A stretch of 64,000 bases of DNA, taken from the NCBI GenBank assembly GCA_002706765.1, contig PAJV01000066.1, forward strand, positions 86,740 through 150,739, in the 5' to 3' direction. Below, piece by piece: positions 28,013 through 37,934 of the stretch; positions within the stretch are counted from its first letter, which is position 1; each line of letters opens with the position of its first letter. A program made the position numbers and the translations under genes. Origin of the DNA: Gimesia sp. Lineage in GTDB: Bacteria > Planctomycetota > Planctomycetia > Planctomycetales > Planctomycetaceae. Under the pieces are notes generated by a model. That model made no database searches, was not told where the DNA came from, and saw only the letters and a program-made list of their open reading frames with translations.

Positions 28013-30979
28013 TTAATCCTTCTGTTTCAGCCCTTCGACGAGTTCGTTGATTTCCATGTCGTTGAGACGAATGGCGGTTTTTTCCAGCATGCCGCGGAAG
28101 TGCTCACGGTCACTAGAGGAACTGGGGAAGCCGATGTTTTCGCCTGCTTCAGTGGTGGAAGTAACCATGGCCTTGCCGTCCTTATCTAAGATAGCCCACC
28201 AGGGAATACCGCCCTGCGCCCCGCCGCGCATTTTCTCCATGATTTTGTACGCACCAGTCCAGCGGTAATCCATCTTGACCCAGATATAGTCGCGTTCCGA
28301 GAGTTTGCGTTCCCCGTCCAGGTAGAGGGAAAGTCGTCGGCAGGGCCCGCACCAGGTCGCCGTTGCCTGTACGATCACACGTTTGTTCTGTTCCTTCGCC
28401 TGTTTGAGAGCGGCGTCCAGCAGTTCGCGGGCGTCGAGTTTTGGAACCTGGTTTGTCTCCAGAAACTTGAGCAGTTTTTTCTGACTTACTTTTCCATCGG
28501 TGGACAGAGCGGCTAAATCAGCGTGAGCGCGTTGCTTTCCACTGGTGTCAGTGACGTACAGTTCCAAACCAGCGGAATCAAAGTTCAGTTTGATGCCCAT
28601 TGCCTCGGCGAGTGCCTGGGCGGCTGTGCGTTTACTCTCTGTCGTATCGACGGGGATTACCAGGTAGGAATCGAGCTTTGAGCTGATTTCGTCGTCTTCA
28701 AAGCGGAGGGCCAACAGTTCCCTGATCGCCTTCGATTCTGGCTCGCCGAACAGGATCAGGGGGTACTGCATTGTCAGCCCACCGATTTTTCTGTCATAGG
28801 TAAATCGTTCGAGAGGCGTTTTCTTCAAAACGAATGCTGCCGCGATACGTTCTTCAAGTGTGGGTGGTTGATAAGGTGGTTCGACTTCCACCCGTCCCAG
28901 GTCCAGCGGATGGCTGTCTTTGAGCGTGATCTTTTTGACGGGCTGCCAGGTGATACGATCGGGCTGATCCTCGGGGCGATTGACCAAAGTGATGTGATAT
29001 TCCGGCCCCACAACGAGGTGTTCGAGTTCAAAATGACCCGATTCATCAGAGAATGTCGTGCCTCCATATTGAGTCTGAAAGGGAGCGTTGTCATCGCCGA
29101 TATGCACATGGACGCCGTAGCGGATTTCTCTGTTTTTGAAGGGTTTTCCGGTCTCCTTGTCGATCAGCTGTCCCCGGACCGTTGCCAGGGACTGAAGGAG
29201 AATCGTGACGGTTTCCACATCGGGACCGATCTCGACCACGCCCGCCAGTTGTTTGTCTTGACTGTGCGCATAGAGCACTGTTTTGTGTAATTCGCGTTCG
29301 ACTTTGAACTTCCCGGACGGGTCTGTCATGGCCGTTAAACTGATCGGGGCATTCTGGTTGCGATAGGTTCCCGAGACTTTTACATTTGCCAGCGGTTGAG
29401 GAGGATCTCCCGTGACCACTGTGCCGGTCAGAAATCCTTCCTGGGGGCGAACCATGTGAAAATTGACTTCCTTCTGGTCTCCCTGCCCGATTGTAAAAGT
29501 CTGGTCTTCAGTCTGTGAAGGACCGCGCACCGTGTAGTCTCCCGCCCCGACAAACAGCTCGTAAGCCCCATTCTTATCTGTCGTGCGCCTATACATGATT
29601 GTTGGTTGCGCGCTGAAAGTACGGGCTCCAGGCGAGGGTCGCTGATTCTCCTTGAGTTTGACTGAGCCATGACCACGCAGGAAGATGTAGATCTGTTGCC
29701 CTGCCACCGGTTTCTGCTGTGGCCCCATCGTCACGCGACCATGGAGCCGCGTGGCGGGAACGAACTGGAAATCCAGGTCGGTGACCGGATGATGCGGCAA
29801 GACCGCGAAGCAGGTGTGTGGTACGGAAGCCTGAGTCTGGTCCCCTGCGACCACCAGGTAAACCATGTACGGCCAGGCTTTGATGGTATAGCGTCCGTTG
29901 GCGTCCGTTGTGACAGTTTCACGAAAAGAATCGATCTGATACCCGACTCCGGCTGCGGTAACCGTAATCCCTTTGGCAGGAGATCCGTTGGAAAGACGAA
30001 CCTGCCCTGAGATCGGGACCAGTTGTTCGAGTTCCATGGTCAACACACCATTGTCAGTCGCAGGGTTGTAAGTCGCTCTAGTTTTCGAATAGTCGTCCAT
30101 GCGAGGCCAGACGACAAATTGCTGTTTCTGCCAGTGGGGAATCCATTTGAAAACCGCGATCCCCTCAGTATCGGTTGTCTGTTCTAACAGATCACTGCCA
30201 TAGAACAGGGAACTCAGATTGAACTCTCCGGGCTCCCCCGGTTTAGTCAGGTACCAGGGATAAACCTTGATGCCCGCCAGTGCCTGGCCTTCCGGCGACT
30301 GGACTTTGACCTTGAGTGGCGTCGCACCATCGAGTTTGAGCCGAACCGGATGATCGGGCAACGCGGGCGGTTTTGTGAGTTGATCGACGTGCTGTCCCCG
30401 CTCCAGTGTAAAAGCGCGGTAGTCGGCACCATGACCGTCGCTGAACGCACCGACGAATTTGATCTCGACATCGTGCGGCACCTGAAAAACAATCTTACCT
30501 TGTTCATCCGTGGTCCCGATTCCCCAGGCATGATTGAGATCCATGATGCCTGCAGAGGCGGCTGCGATCGGCTTGTCGTTTTGATCCACCACTTCCAGTT
30601 CGACCAACTGCGGTGGTTGCACTTGCAGCTTGATTTTCTGCAGTGAGGCATCAGCTGTGAGATTCTCCCAGGGAAGTAGTTGCTGTGCCATCAGCGACTC
30701 GGCCGTGACTACCTTCAGAGTTTGACCACTTAAGCGTGACGCTTTGGCCGTCAATGCGAACGTTCCCTGACGGTCCGTATGTGTGGCAATCCGATCCCGG
30801 CCGAGTTGGTAATAATCGACGTAGACCTTCGCATCCGCCACTGGCTGGTCCTGTTCATCGACGACAGTGCCCTGCATGGTCAGCTGTTGTTCGTCTGCCG
30901 GATCGGCCGCGCGAAGTGAAACACAAGGTAGCAATGCTGCCAGCAGGAAGAGACAGCCGATCGATTGGGAATATTTCAT
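28013..30979 (-). CDS. Exported multi-domain protein with C-terminal thioredoxin domain, paralogue 3 of 3
   Basis: The 988-residue protein has a signal peptide (KYSQSIGCLFLLAALLPC... up to about residue 24). Several carboxypeptidase-regulatory-like beta-sandwich units follow, for example MQGTVVDEQDQPVADAKVYV near the start, then VRLSNGSPAKGITVTAAGV and VTGDPPQPLANVKVSGTYR. The last 130 residues are a thioredoxin fold: KEQNKRVIVQATATWCGPCR with the active-site WCGPC at 876-880 and the cis-Pro loop GGIPWWAILD. The substrate is unknown; a periplasmic dithiol-disulfide or chaperone-like role is inferred. It is the last of three tandem paralogues on this strand. The upstream 90 bases are almost identical to those before paralogue 2. 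Confidence 0.9.
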   Translation of the reverse strand: MKYSQSIGCLFLLAALLPCVSLRAADPADEQQLTMQGTVVDEQDQPVADAKVYVDYYQLGRDRIATHTDRQGTFALTAKASRLSGQTLKVVTAESLMAQQLLPWENLTADASLQKIKLQVQPPQLVELEVVDQNDKPIAAASAGIMDLNHAWGIGTTDEQGKIVFQVPHDVEIKFVGAFSDGHGADYRAFTLERGQHVDQLTKPPALPDHPVRLKLDGATPLKVKVQSPEGQALAGIKVYPWYLTKPGEPGEFNLSSLFYGSDLLEQTTDTEGIAVFKWIPHWQKQQFVVWPRMDDYSKTRATYNPATDNGVLTMELEQLVPISGQVRLSNGSPAKGITVTAAGVGYQIDSFRETVTTDANGRYTIKAWPYMVYLVVAGDQTQASVPHTCFAVLPHHPVTDLDFQFVPATRLHGRVTMGPQQKPVAGQQIYIFLRGHGSVKLKENQRPSPGARTFSAQPTIMYRRTTDKNGAYELFVGAGDYTVRGPSQTEDQTFTIGQGDQKEVNFHMVRPQEGFLTGTVVTGDPPQPLANVKVSGTYRNQNAPISLTAMTDPSGKFKVERELHKTVLYAHSQDKQLAGVVEIGPDVETVTILLQSLATVRGQLIDKETGKPFKNREIRYGVHVHIGDDNAPFQTQYGGTTFSDESGHFELEHLVVGPEYHITLVNRPEDQPDRITWQPVKKITLKDSHPLDLGRVEVEPPYQPPTLEERIAAAFVLKKTPLERFTYDRKIGGLTMQYPLILFGEPESKAIRELLALRFEDDEISSKLDSYLVIPVDTTESKRTAAQALAEAMGIKLNFDSAGLELYVTDTSGKQRAHADLAALSTDGKVSQKKLLKFLETNQVPKLDARELLDAALKQAKEQNKRVIVQATATWCGPCRRLSLYLDGERKLSERDYIWVKMDYRWTGAYKIMEKMRGGAQGGIPWWAILDKDGKAMVTSTTEAGENIGFPSSSSDREHFRGMLEKTAIRLNDMEINELVEGLKQKD

Positions 30980-31069
30980 GAGAGCCGGGCTTTCTGTGAA
31001 GAACGTCGTGCATCAACAATGAGTTGCGGGGAGACTATACAGGCTCGCTCCGACTCGCCATTAACCATA
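30980..31069 (-). repeat. Spacer repeat, copy A (before paralogue 3)
   Basis: This 90-base spacer is closely similar to the 95-base spacer at 34055-34149, sharing blocks such as AACGTCGTGC, AATGAGTTGC and GACTCGCCATTAACCAT. The similarity runs on into the 5' end of one gene and the 3' end of the next, marking a tandem duplication. Confidence 0.85.
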
Positions 31070-34054
31070 TCAGTCCTGTTTCTGTTTTAAGGCTTCGACC
31101 AGTTCGTTAACGTCCATGGGTGTCAGACGAATGGCTGTTTGTTTCAGCATACCGCGGACGTGTTCGCGACCGGCGTGACTGCCGGGAAAGCCGACGTTAT
31201 TCCCTTCGTCTTTGTCATTGTTACTGGTGACGAGGACACGGCCGTCAGAGTCCAGAATCGCCCACCAGGGGATGCCACCCGGGGCACTATCGCGCAATTT
31301 GTCCATGATCTTGCGAGTGCCGGTCCAGCGGTGATCGAGCTTGATCCAGATGTAATCACGTTCCCAAAGTTTGCGTTCCTGGTCCAGGAAGAGGGAAAGT
31401 CGTCGGCAGGGACCACACCAGGTCGCGGTCTCCTGGACGATCACACGTTTGTTCTGTTCCTTTGCCTGTTTGAGAGCAGCATCCAGCATTTCGCGGGCGT
31501 CGAGGACGGGGTACTGGTTGTCCTTAAGGAATTTAAACAGTTTGTCTTTGCTGACTTTGCCGTCGGTGGACAGATCGGCGAAGTTGATTTCTGACTCATG
31601 TTCTCCTTTTACATCCAAAATGAATATGCCCGGCGCTGGAGGATCGGAATCGAGGCCCAGATTTCTTTCGATCTCCCTGGCTTTTTCAGACAGGGGCTCA
31701 CCGCTTTCAGCATCGCAGGCTAACAGTTGGAAGGATGACATCAGAGCGCGGATGTCCTCGTCTTTATATCGCAGAGTCATGAATTGCCGTATGACATCGG
31801 ACGTGCGATCGCCGTACAGGATCAGCAGATACTGGCTTGAGAGGCGCGCTATTTTTTCAGCGCGTGCGGAATGCTCTTCTGGCGTACCCTTAATTTTATA
31901 GGCAGCGGCAATACGGTCTTCAATCGTGGGTGGCGTGTAGGGCTCTCGAGGGCGCGGGGCTTCGACCCGGCCCAGATTCACAGGCTGGCTGGACCTGGGA
32001 GTGAAGGTTTCGATATTGCGCGAACTCACCCGACCCGACTCATCTTTTGGTCGATTGACCAGATCGATGGCGTACTGCTGTCCCACAACCAGATGGGGAA
32101 GACTAAAGTGCCCCGTCTGATCTGAGAATGTAGTTCCACCAAATTTGAGGCCGAATGCGGAATTCTTGTGATCACTCCAATGCACTTTCACTCCGTATTT
32201 GATTTCACGCTGTTGTGCGGGTTTATCGGTGGCAGCATCTATCAATTGTCCCCGGGCAGATCCCACTGGCTGAAGCGGAATCCTGACCGTTTTATCATCG
32301 GGACCGATCTCAACTATGCCGGCCTGTTTCTGATCCTGGCTGCGTGCATAGAGCACGGTGCGATGCCGTTTGCGTTCGACTTTGAATCTGCCAGCCTGGT
32401 CTGTCTGGCACCGCATGTCGCCGCCAGCCCTGCTTGCTCGATAGACTCCAGTGATTTCCGCATCCGAGATCGATTGAGGCGGATCGCCGGTTACCACGGT
32501 ACCTGACAGGATGCCTTTCTCCGGTCGATCGGGGAGAAAGTTGAATTCGCGTTCGCGTTCCCCATGGACTTCAAATTCTCGGGTGTCGCTCTGTGTGGGG
32601 CCGCGGATATCGAATCTGCCATCGCCGACAAACAGTTCATATTTCCCATTTTCGTCTGTCTTTGTGCTATGCACCGTGAGGGGTCTGACCCAGTTGATCC
32701 TGATTGACAGGTCGCCATCCGCCCGCTTTCCCAGCTTCTCATTGATGCTTTTACCATATTGATAGATCTCGATCCGCTGGCCTTTGACTGGTTCATGCTG
32801 TGAGCCCACTGCCACTCGTCCGAAGATGCGGGTGGCAGGACGGAGCTTGAAATCCAGATTCTGAATCGGCATTCCTGGTTTGAGAACAAAACCGGTGTGG
32901 GGAGTGGAGCTCCACTTTCTGTTGTTGACCACGATGAGGTAGACCCGACCGGGAGCGGCCTTGATGGTATAACGGCCCGACTCATCAGTCAGTGATGTTG
33001 CGCGAAACGAGTCCACCTGTTCTTTTGCACCTGCAGCGGAGATGGAAATTCTGCTGGCGGGCGAACCATCGGGAAGTGTCACCTTCCCTGAGAGGGGAAC
33101 CAGTTTCTCCAGAATCATTTTCAGAGTACCGTCCCCCGTCTGGGGATCATAGATTCCCTGTAGATCTACATGATCCTGATCCTGGGGCCAGAAGGTGATC
33201 CCTGTTTTTTGCCAGTGAGGAATCCAGGCAAAGTCCACTGTCCCGGTTTCATCGGTTGTCTGTCGCACGAGTCGAGCAAGGTACGACAGATTCAGCCTCT
33301 GCGGCTGATCCGCCTTCCTCAGGATCCAGGGATAGACCTTCACAGCGGCAAGCGGAGAGCCATCGCTCTCCTGGATCTGCACTTTGACGGGTCGGGCACC
33401 ATCGAGAATTAATGGAATCGGATGATCGGGCAGTTCAGGAGGTCTGGCCTTTTTGTCGCCTGCGAAACCGCGGGGCAGGACATACGCTTTATAGTCTGCG
33501 CCGAACCCATCCTGCATCGCGAAGACGTATTCAATTTTTATATTCTGCGGCACGTAATAGACGATCTGTCCTTTCTCATTTGTCTTGCGATCGCCCCAGA
33601 GTCTGTAGCCGCTCAGGATCCCGGTCTGGGCGTCAGGCACCGGTTCCCCGGTGCCATCAACAACGTGCAGCTCGATACGCTGAACCGCTTCCAGTTGTAG
33701 ACGGAGTTCGTAACTCTCGTGATCCGGATCGAGATTACGTCGTCGAATGTATGAGCGCGCGTACTTATCTTCCGAATCGGTGAGTGCCTCGATATTTTGC
33801 CCGTGCAGATTCAGTTTTGAAGTGCGAAAGGTAAACCGGCCCTGTGCATCAGTTCGGGTTTTGATCACTGCCTGATCCGGGGCTTTCCCTTCGATGGCAA
33901 CCTTCACGTCAGCAACCGGTTTGTCCTGCTCATCGACGACGGTGCCCTGGATGGTCAGCTGTTGTTCGTCTGCCGATTCGGCTGCGCAGAGTGCATCAGG
34001 AGTCAGCAATGCTGCCAGCAGAAAGAGATAACAGATCAATCTGGAATATTTCAT
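31070..34054 (-). CDS. Exported multi-domain protein with C-terminal thioredoxin domain, paralogue 2 of 3
   Basis: About 994 residues from the ATG at 34054, chosen because its start (MKYSRLICYLFLLAALL) matches paralogue 3 and gives a proper signal peptide; the frame is open 29 codons further, over the spacer repeat. The mature chain has the same series of regulatory-like beta-units (IQGTVVDEQDKPVADVKVAI, VTLPDGSPASRISISAAGA, VTGDPPQSISDAEITGVYR) and a C-terminal thioredoxin with WCGPC at about 879-883 and GGIPWWAILD. Compared with its neighbours the middle domains have diverged more than the thioredoxin, so the latter is under stronger constraint. The 3' end is close in DNA sequence to that of paralogue 1. 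Confidence 0.9.
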   Translation of the reverse strand: MKYSRLICYLFLLAALLTPDALCAAESADEQQLTIQGTVVDEQDKPVADVKVAIEGKAPDQAVIKTRTDAQGRFTFRTSKLNLHGQNIEALTDSEDKYARSYIRRRNLDPDHESYELRLQLEAVQRIELHVVDGTGEPVPDAQTGILSGYRLWGDRKTNEKGQIVYYVPQNIKIEYVFAMQDGFGADYKAYVLPRGFAGDKKARPPELPDHPIPLILDGARPVKVQIQESDGSPLAAVKVYPWILRKADQPQRLNLSYLARLVRQTTDETGTVDFAWIPHWQKTGITFWPQDQDHVDLQGIYDPQTGDGTLKMILEKLVPLSGKVTLPDGSPASRISISAAGAKEQVDSFRATSLTDESGRYTIKAAPGRVYLIVVNNRKWSSTPHTGFVLKPGMPIQNLDFKLRPATRIFGRVAVGSQHEPVKGQRIEIYQYGKSINEKLGKRADGDLSIRINWVRPLTVHSTKTDENGKYELFVGDGRFDIRGPTQSDTREFEVHGEREREFNFLPDRPEKGILSGTVVTGDPPQSISDAEITGVYRASRAGGDMRCQTDQAGRFKVERKRHRTVLYARSQDQKQAGIVEIGPDDKTVRIPLQPVGSARGQLIDAATDKPAQQREIKYGVKVHWSDHKNSAFGLKFGGTTFSDQTGHFSLPHLVVGQQYAIDLVNRPKDESGRVSSRNIETFTPRSSQPVNLGRVEAPRPREPYTPPTIEDRIAAAYKIKGTPEEHSARAEKIARLSSQYLLILYGDRTSDVIRQFMTLRYKDEDIRALMSSFQLLACDAESGEPLSEKAREIERNLGLDSDPPAPGIFILDVKGEHESEINFADLSTDGKVSKDKLFKFLKDNQYPVLDAREMLDAALKQAKEQNKRVIVQETATWCGPCRRLSLFLDQERKLWERDYIWIKLDHRWTGTRKIMDKLRDSAPGGIPWWAILDSDGRVLVTSNNDKDEGNNVGFPGSHAGREHVRGMLKQTAIRLTPMDVNELVEALKQKQD

Positions 34055-34149
34055 GAGAGCCATGCTTTCTGTGAGGAACGTCGTGCTTCGATAATGAGTT
34101 GCAGGGAGACTACACAGGCTCATCCCTGCCCGACTCGCCATTAACCATG
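34055..34149 (-). repeat. Spacer repeat, copy B (before paralogue 2)
   Basis: The 95-base spacer between paralogues 1 and 2 is nearly the same as 30980-31069, apart from a few substitutions and a short insertion near CATCCCTGCC. Together with flanking gene ends it defines the duplicated unit. It holds no recognisable promoter. Confidence 0.85.
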
Positions 34150-37100
34150 TCAGTCCTGTTTCTGTTTTAAGGCTTCGACAAGTTCGTTAACGTCCATGGG
34201 GGTCAGGCGGATGGCGGTTTTTTCCAGCATGTTGCGAAAGTGGACGCGGCCACTAGAGGAACTGGGGAAACCGATGTTTTCCCCTTCTTCATCGTTGGAA
34301 GTAACGAGAACTTTACCGTCCTTGTCTAAAATAGCCCACCACGGAATGCCGCCCTGCGCCCCGCCGCGCATCGTTTTCATGATCTCGTCGGCACCGGTCC
34401 AGCGATGGTCCATTTTGATCCAGATGTAATCGCGCTGCCACTGTTCGCGTTCCCGGTCAAGAAACTGGGAGAGCAAGCGACAGGGGCCACACCAGGTCGC
34501 CGTTTCCTGGACGATCACCCGTTTGTTCTGTTCTTTTGCCTGCTTGAGGGCGGTATCCAGCAGTTCGCGCGCGTCTTTTGGGGGAATCTGATTGGCCTTG
34601 AGGAACTTGATCAATGGCTGTTTATTGACAGAGCCACTCTTAGAGAGCGCCGCGAGGTCAGCATGAGCGCGCTGTTTTCCGGTAGTGTCCAGAACAAACA
34701 GATCCAGGGCGCCCTCTTTTGGATTCGAGTCCAGGTTTAACTGTTCCGCCAGTGCCTGGGCAGCCTTGCGTTTGTCTCCGGAACTGTCGATGGCCATGAT
34801 CAGGAAGGAGGGCAACTCCTTCCGCACGTCGCTGTCCTGATAGCGGAATGCCATCAGTTCCCGCACGGCATCAGATTTCGGATCGCCGAAGAGGATCGTG
34901 GGATACTGGACCGTCAGACGGGCGATCTGCTGTGCTTTGGAGAACCGTTCCAGCGGAGTTCCTTTCACGGCAAACGCGGCTGCGATGCGTTCATCGATGG
35001 TGGGCGGGACATAAGGCTTAGAAGGGCGCGGGGCTTCCACCTGTCCCAGTTCCACCTGCTGGTTGTTTTCCGGCGTGAATTCCTTGACATTGCGCCAGGA
35101 GAGACGACCCGGTTTGCCTTTTTCAGGCCGGTTAACGAGAGAGAGGCCGTACTCCAGACCCACGACCAGATTTTTCAGTTCAAAGTGCCCCGATTTATCG
35201 GTAAACGCGGTCCCGCCAAAGCTGGTGCGCCAGGGGGCGTTGTCATCGCCAATGTGCACTTTTACGCCATACCTGAGTTCCCGATTATTGACGGGGGCCT
35301 CGGTAACTTCATCGATCAACTGTCCCCGGGCAGAGCCGAAAGGTTGAATGGGAATGGTGACGGTTTTTGTATCGGGACCAATCTCCACGACCCCCGCCAT
35401 TTTTTTGTCCTTGCTTTCGGCGTAAAGCACCACAGGATGGAGCTGGCGTTCGGCCTTGAATCGTCCGTCTTGACTGGTTGTGGCCCCTAAATCGCCAACG
35501 GAAAGCGATTTGCGATAGATGCCTGTAATCTGCGCTTCTGCAACAGGCTGGGGAGGATCTCCCGTGACCACGGAGCCTGTTAAGATTCCTGTCTCTGGTC
35601 GATCCGCGTGGAAATCGATTTCCTTTTCAGTTTCATTGGTGATTTCAAATTTTTGTGACGGCGTCTGGGAGGGACCGCGAATTGAATAGGTGCCTGGCCC
35701 AAGAAAGAGTTCATAGTTACCCTGCTCGTCTGTCTGAGCTTGAAATACCAATTGCGGTTGTACCCAGCGATTGCTGTGGGTTGGATTCGGCAGTTTGAAA
35801 TCCTTCTGATTATGTGCATCCTGGCCTCTGATAAAAGCCATGATCCGTTGGTCGGCGACAGGCTCATTTTGTGAACCGACGGTCACACGACCGTGAATGC
35901 GTGTTGCAGGCTGAAGTTTGAAATCCAGGTTTTGAATCGGCGTGCCAGGCCAGACGGCAAAGCCGGTGTGGGGCGCAGCGCGCCATTTCTCATTTCCGGC
36001 AATCATCAGGTAAACCTGATTGGGTTCCGCGTTGAACAAATAGCGTCCCTGGTCGTCTGTCTGAACTGTTTTATGAAAGGAATCGAACTGATAGCCAGCC
36101 CCGTCCGCGGCAACCGGAATTCCTTTAGCGGGTGAACCATCGGGCAGGGTGACTTTGCCGGACACAGGAACGAGTTTTTCGAGTTTCATCGTCAGCCTGC
36201 CCTGGTCCTTTTGCGGATCATACATGCTACGCTGATGCTCGTATTCCTGATTACGAGGCCAGATGGTGAGGGCTGTTTTTTGCCAGTGAGGAATCCAGCC
36301 AAAGCTGGCTGTTCCCGATTCGTCCGTTTGGGCTTGAACCAGGCTATAGAAGTAAGAAAGATTCAGATCGCGGGGCTCACCTTCTTTTTTGAGATACCAG
36401 GGTGCGACATTGAACCCGGTCAGCGGTGAGCCGTCGGCATCTTCGACTTTGACCTTCAGCGGCTGCGTTCCGTCGAGAGTCAGGCGAATGGGATGCTCGG
36501 GTACAGCAGGAGGCTTAACCAGTTGATCACCGACCTGCTCGCGTGAGAGTGTAAAGGCTCTAAAGTCTGCACCATGCCCGTCGCTGATTGCGAACACGTA
36601 TTGAACTTTCACATCGTGAGGCACGTGATAGACGACCTGGCCTTTCTCATTCGTCGTTTCGGTTCCCCAGATACGGTAATCACCCATGATGCCTGTTTTT
36701 GCGTTTGCGACTGGTTTGCCTGCGCCGTCAACCGCGTGCAATTCCACGCGCTGCGCAGGCTGTAACTGCAATCGTAATTTATCCAGAGGCAGATCTTCAT
36801 TCTTGATGACCCAGGGGAGTGGGTGCTGCGCCATTTGCCGTGGTGAATCTTTCACAGCCTGGATCGCCTGATGCCGTGCACTTTGAACTGGTACACGTAA
36901 TGTGAATCGTCCCACCTGATCGGTTTTGGTTTCGACCCGATTCTGTTCCGGATGCTGCCATTCGACAAACACCTTCACACCTTGCGCCGGTTGGTCCTGC
37001 TCATCAACGACGATGCCCTGGAGGGTGATCTGTTCTTTTTGATCTGGCTCATCGGCACGTCCATTTTTTGTAACAGCGAACGTACTCAGTACCAACAGGC

Positions 37101-37185
37101 TGAAACACAAGTAATCAAAATACTTGCGGGTATATTTCCACTCGCGGACAGACGGATGAATTGATCTGGCTTGTTGCTGGTTCAT
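34150..37185 (-). CDS. Exported multi-domain protein with C-terminal thioredoxin domain, paralogue 1 of 3
   Basis: The 1011-residue first gene of the array has a longer N-terminus than the others (signal helix YFDYLCFSLLVLSTFAV at about 23-39). The body repeats the regulatory-like units (LQGIVVDEQDQPAQGVKVFV, VTLPDGSPAKGIPVAADGA, VTGDPPQPVAEAQITGIYR) and ends in the thioredoxin domain with WCGPC at about 898-902 and GGIPWWAILD. The C-terminal 130 residues are very close to those of paralogues 2 and 3, which points to recent duplication or gene conversion. As the first gene it presumably carries the promoter of the array in the spacer upstream of 37185. The role is unknown. Confidence 0.9.
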   Translation of the reverse strand: MNQQQARSIHPSVREWKYTRKYFDYLCFSLLVLSTFAVTKNGRADEPDQKEQITLQGIVVDEQDQPAQGVKVFVEWQHPEQNRVETKTDQVGRFTLRVPVQSARHQAIQAVKDSPRQMAQHPLPWVIKNEDLPLDKLRLQLQPAQRVELHAVDGAGKPVANAKTGIMGDYRIWGTETTNEKGQVVYHVPHDVKVQYVFAISDGHGADFRAFTLSREQVGDQLVKPPAVPEHPIRLTLDGTQPLKVKVEDADGSPLTGFNVAPWYLKKEGEPRDLNLSYFYSLVQAQTDESGTASFGWIPHWQKTALTIWPRNQEYEHQRSMYDPQKDQGRLTMKLEKLVPVSGKVTLPDGSPAKGIPVAADGAGYQFDSFHKTVQTDDQGRYLFNAEPNQVYLMIAGNEKWRAAPHTGFAVWPGTPIQNLDFKLQPATRIHGRVTVGSQNEPVADQRIMAFIRGQDAHNQKDFKLPNPTHSNRWVQPQLVFQAQTDEQGNYELFLGPGTYSIRGPSQTPSQKFEITNETEKEIDFHADRPETGILTGSVVTGDPPQPVAEAQITGIYRKSLSVGDLGATTSQDGRFKAERQLHPVVLYAESKDKKMAGVVEIGPDTKTVTIPIQPFGSARGQLIDEVTEAPVNNRELRYGVKVHIGDDNAPWRTSFGGTAFTDKSGHFELKNLVVGLEYGLSLVNRPEKGKPGRLSWRNVKEFTPENNQQVELGQVEAPRPSKPYVPPTIDERIAAAFAVKGTPLERFSKAQQIARLTVQYPTILFGDPKSDAVRELMAFRYQDSDVRKELPSFLIMAIDSSGDKRKAAQALAEQLNLDSNPKEGALDLFVLDTTGKQRAHADLAALSKSGSVNKQPLIKFLKANQIPPKDARELLDTALKQAKEQNKRVIVQETATWCGPCRLLSQFLDREREQWQRDYIWIKMDHRWTGADEIMKTMRGGAQGGIPWWAILDKDGKVLVTSNDEEGENIGFPSSSSGRVHFRNMLEKTAIRLTPMDVNELVEALKQKQD

Positions 37186-37845
37186 GGAATCTGCGCTTTC
37201 GAGAGAAATGAAGAGTGTTTCTCAGATGACGGACTCCAGGCGTGCCTTGTCCTGGGAGAAATGTTTGCCGAGAGGAATGAGCTGTATCGGGATGTGATTT
37301 AAAATACTTCCCGCTGTTCATCTCCAGCACTGTTGATCATATCGAATACAATACAGGGGTTCAATAATTTTCTGGTTCGGAACGGGAATTCGTGCTGCAG
37401 TGAGAAAAACCAGCACGGTTTTCTGGAAGAGTTGATCTTACCAAAATGAGGATTTCGATGACTGGTTCTATCGGTTTCCTGCCTGGTTTGCTCAGAGGGA
37501 GAGAGCCACGGACGTTTTCCGGTTTAGCGCGGGATTGTCGTGCCTTTATCTCATGCAGAGCGCGAACAGGCGTGGATATGGAGGCAATGTGGTGCAAAAC
37601 AGGTCGTCTTAACACACTGCAAAGAGGCCCATTCTGGAAAAACGCTCTGAAACCAGGGTTTTTTGTAGTGCTCTTTTTCACAGGGAGAGGGGAAGTGTTC
37701 CGTCTTTATTTCACCCCACGCGCGCGACGCATATCACGAAGTTTCGCGAGGGGCGCGGGCGTGTCAAGATAAACAGTCAGAACCGGTGGCGGTCGGTCAG
37801 CAGTGAAAGGGGATCAGTGAGAAAGGAGCGGGTGAGCAGAGCGCA
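37186..37845. other. Intergenic region, 660 bases
   Basis: The stretch between the thioredoxin array and the next operon's terminator holds short frames on both strands (for example 37446-37772 plus, 37361-37681 minus), but their products are Arg-rich, match no family and lack good ribosome sites, so they were not called. The promoter of the thioredoxin array should lie in the right part next to 37185. Confidence 0.5.
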
Positions 37846-37884
37846 TAAAAAAACAGAGCCACCCTTTGATCAGAGGTGGCTCTG
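37846..37884 (-). terminator. Intrinsic terminator for the minus-strand secreted-protein operon
   Basis: CAGAGCCACC (37854-37863) pairs with GGTGGCTCTG (37875-37884) with an 11-base loop. On the minus strand the stem is followed by a run of seven T (A-run at 37847-37853 on plus). It lies about 50 bases after the stop at 37935. Confidence 0.8.
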
Positions 37885-37934
37885 CCAGATTACCAATCGT
37901 TTTTACGAAACGATCTTATCGAGGAGTAGTCGAA

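Noticed and set aside
27977-28013. AGGCACC/GGTGCCT inverted repeat between the glycosyltransferase and thioredoxin genes
   Set aside because: A 7-base stem with a loop over 20 bases and no T-run is too weak to call a terminator.
37446-37772. 108-codon plus-strand frame
   Set aside because: Arg-rich product without family match, no ribosome site, and flanked by low-information sequence; probably chance.
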